Origin: Devosia sp. Root413D1
Lineage (GTDB): Bacteria; Pseudomonadota; Alphaproteobacteria; Rhizobiales; Devosiaceae
Length of the DNA stretch: 64,000 nucleotides
Assembly: GCF_001425235.1 (NCBI RefSeq)
Contig: NZ_LMEA01000011.1
Span: forward strand, 310,001-374,000
Direction of reading: 5' to 3'
The position numbers and the translations under genes are program-made. This document shows, piece after piece, positions 62,338-64,000 of this stretch. The first letter of the stretch is position 1; each line of letters begins with the position of its first letter. Under the pieces are notes generated by a model, which was given only the letters and a program-made list of their open reading frames with translations, did no database searches and was not told the DNA's origin.

Positions 62338-63986
62338 TCGAATGCTCCTACACGTGTAATCCGATAGGCCTGCTTGGCCTCGAGCCCATCCAGCCACGCA
62401 TCGGACCAGCGCGGGTGGCGGGCAAACTCCTCGGTGGCAAGCGGCGCGATCTCGAACCGGTCGCGCACAAAACTATCAGGTGCCGCCTGCTGGGCGACGG
62501 TATCGAGGAAGCCGGCATCGAACACAATGGCGCCGTCGAAATCGACGCTCTTGAGGTCGGCGCCGCTGAAATCCACCACCCCGAAGATGGTGTTGCGGAA
62601 CGTGCTGCCGGCCATTGAGGTCCCGGCAAACGTCGTGTTGTGCACCACGCCGCCATCGAAATTGATGCCGAAACCGCGGCTGCCGTCGAACGAGGCGTGC
62701 TTCAGGATGGCGCCGGAGAAATCCGCCCCTGACAGTTGCGCCCACTGCTTCAACCCTGCGCCGCCGCTGATCGAGGGCAGTTCGCCCGCCGTGAAGCGCG
62801 TGTAGTTGATGTTGGCGTTGCGGAACCGCGCATGCTCGAGATAGGCCCCGTCGAACTCTGCGCCCACCAGCAATTGCCGATCAAAATTGGCAAAGCGCAG
62901 CGCCGCGAAGTGAAAGCGGATGGCGCTGCCGCTGCTCGCCGACCGCACCTCCGCAAAGCTGAAATCGGCGCCGTTCAAGGTAGAGAAATCGGTGAGCCCG
63001 TTGGAGATCAAGAGTCCAATGATCTGGCCGCGCTCCGGCGACAGCGGCCGATCCGACATCACGCCATTTTGCTCGCCCGCGAACTGCACCGCGCCGCTGG
63101 CCGCATCGAGCTCCTGGCGCACCGTCGCCGATGCAGCAAGGTCGGTCCGACGCAGCAGGCCGGACGACATCAGGAGGTTCTCGTCGAGATCGGTCAGCGG
63201 GTTGCGCAGGTACCGGTAGGGCCGCGCCGCCGTGGTCGCCGCGATAATGCGAGCCCGCAGCCCTGGGCTCAGCAGCGCGATGGCGGGCTGGTCGCCGGCA
63301 AAGGTGTTGAACCCTGCCACTTCCTGCGCCACCTGCGCGCCGATCTCCAGAATCTCCGGCACGATCGAGGTGGAGCGCTGCGCCTCGCCCAGCTCGATCT
63401 GGCTCTGGATGAAGCGGTTCTGCTCTTCGATGCGCCCGTTCTGGTCCTGCATCAGCCCGATCTGGGTGCGCAGCAGCTGGTTCTGCTGGAACAGCAGCGC
63501 CGACCCCGCCAGCGCGGCGATGGCCGCGATGAAGGCGGTGATCGTCGCCATCAGCCAGCGCCGGGTCGACACCCAAGCGTAGCGGGCCAGCACCAGCTCG
63601 GCGAGATCGCGGGCGGAATCGGTTGCCTCGGCGACCTTCTGCTGCGCGGCAAAGCGCGCGACTTCCGAGAGCGGCCGGGCGAAGCGCTCCATCTCCACTT
63701 CGCTGCGTTTGAACAGGCTCTCCCAGATCTGCCGCCGGAAGATCATCAACACCGCGGTGATGACCAGCACCAGGACGAGGAAACCGAACAGCAGCCCGAA
63801 CACCAGCCCGCCATTGGCAGTGACGAACTCCACCCCGAACGTCGCCAGCGGGAAGCCGACGACGACACCAACGATGAAGACGACGATCGCAATACCCAGC
63901 GTCGCCATGGCAGCGTTGAACGCCCGGGCCCGTTCGCCGGGGCGATCCACGTCCGGCGCCGGCTGTCCCTGCTTATCGTCGCTCAT
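62334..63986 (-). CDS. Membrane protein with pentapeptide-repeat-like C-terminus
   Basis: The 550-residue product has membrane helices near 27-46, 60-81 and 145-167 (GIAIVVFIVGVVVGFPLAT; GLVFGLLFGFLVLVLVITAVLMIF; ITAFIAAIAALAGSALLF). A coiled-coil stretch follows (LLRTQIGLMQDQNGRIEEQNR). The C-terminal 200 residues contain A(D/N)FxxA-type pentapeptide blocks: LNGADFSFAE, GAEFDGAYLEHARFRNANINYTRF, GADFSGAILKHASFDGS, FSGADLKSVDFDGAIVFDAGF. The right-handed beta-helix would lie on one side of the membrane. Function is unknown. The 3-prime end overlaps DUF2461. Confidence 0.83.
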   Translation of the reverse strand: MSDDKQGQPAPDVDRPGERARAFNAAMATLGIAIVVFIVGVVVGFPLATFGVEFVTANGGLVFGLLFGFLVLVLVITAVLMIFRRQIWESLFKRSEVEMERFARPLSEVARFAAQQKVAEATDSARDLAELVLARYAWVSTRRWLMATITAFIAAIAALAGSALLFQQNQLLRTQIGLMQDQNGRIEEQNRFIQSQIELGEAQRSTSIVPEILEIGAQVAQEVAGFNTFAGDQPAIALLSPGLRARIIAATTAARPYRYLRNPLTDLDENLLMSSGLLRRTDLAASATVRQELDAASGAVQFAGEQNGVMSDRPLSPERGQIIGLLISNGLTDFSTLNGADFSFAEVRSASSGSAIRFHFAALRFANFDRQLLVGAEFDGAYLEHARFRNANINYTRFTAGELPSISGGAGLKQWAQLSGADFSGAILKHASFDGSRGFGINFDGGVVHNTTFAGTSMAGSTFRNTIFGVVDFSGADLKSVDFDGAIVFDAGFLDTVAQQAAPDSFVRDRFEIAPLATEEFARHPRWSDAWLDGLEAKQAYRITRVGAFE

Positions 63987-64000
63987 TGTTCGTCCCCGAA

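Overview
The window is a high-GC bacterial chromosome segment. It looks like an alphaproteobacterium of the order Hyphomicrobiales, and gene content and protein style would suit a Devosia-like genus, but that placement is inference from memory of protein families. Supporting points are the FtsZ with a long C-terminal extension, a DUF2336 protein, a rhizobial host-attachment family protein, an ArsR-methyltransferase fusion in front of metF, FtrA beside a rhodanese, and ACC deaminase with its Lrp-type regulator. There is no sign of a prophage, IS element, CRISPR array or tRNA gene.

Region 1 (1-10.6 kb) is mixed housekeeping: a SnoaL-like protein, DUF5680, an EamA transporter, cardiolipin synthase, an endonuclease/exonuclease/phosphatase protein, PrmA, two tandem very small related genes (5599-5733 and 5874-6002), aminopeptidase P, and three exported proteins (two DUF3828 paralogues and a larger one).

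Region 2 (10.6-33.9 kb) is one long minus-strand division and cell-wall (dcw) block. In transcription order it reads rsmH, ftsL, ftsI, murE, murF, mraY, ftsW, murG, murC, murB, ddl, ftsQ, ftsA, ftsZ, lpxC, bamD, recN, ligA. Most genes overlap or nearly touch. Lipid A synthesis (lpxC), outer-membrane assembly (bamD) and DNA repair (recN, ligA) follow ftsZ. A terminator lies after ftsZ, a LexA-like box precedes recN, and a CtrA-like box precedes ftsZ. No mraZ is found at the head of the cluster.

Region 3 (33.9-43.7 kb) holds a zinc-independent alcohol dehydrogenase-type reductase, a small XRE regulator with a four-helix membrane protein and a clear inverted-repeat operator, the RNase P RNA gene, a DnaJ/TerB-type protein, a protein ending in four phenylalanines, metF with its putative regulator and a perfect palindromic operator, a winged-helix/TPR regulator, an exported ClpP-fold protein and a DUF2336 protein.

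Region 4 (43.7-64 kb) holds divergent katG/oxyR, MOSC and RarD, an attachment-family protein, rhodanese divergent from ftrA, a hydrolase, VOC and GNAT proteins, tam, an E. coli-type long argG, ettA, a TolB-like propeller protein, divergent acdR/acdS, and a DUF2461 protein joined to a membrane pentapeptide-repeat-like protein.

At least three families of dispersed palindromic repeats punctuate the gaps. Two copies sit inside the dcw transcription unit.
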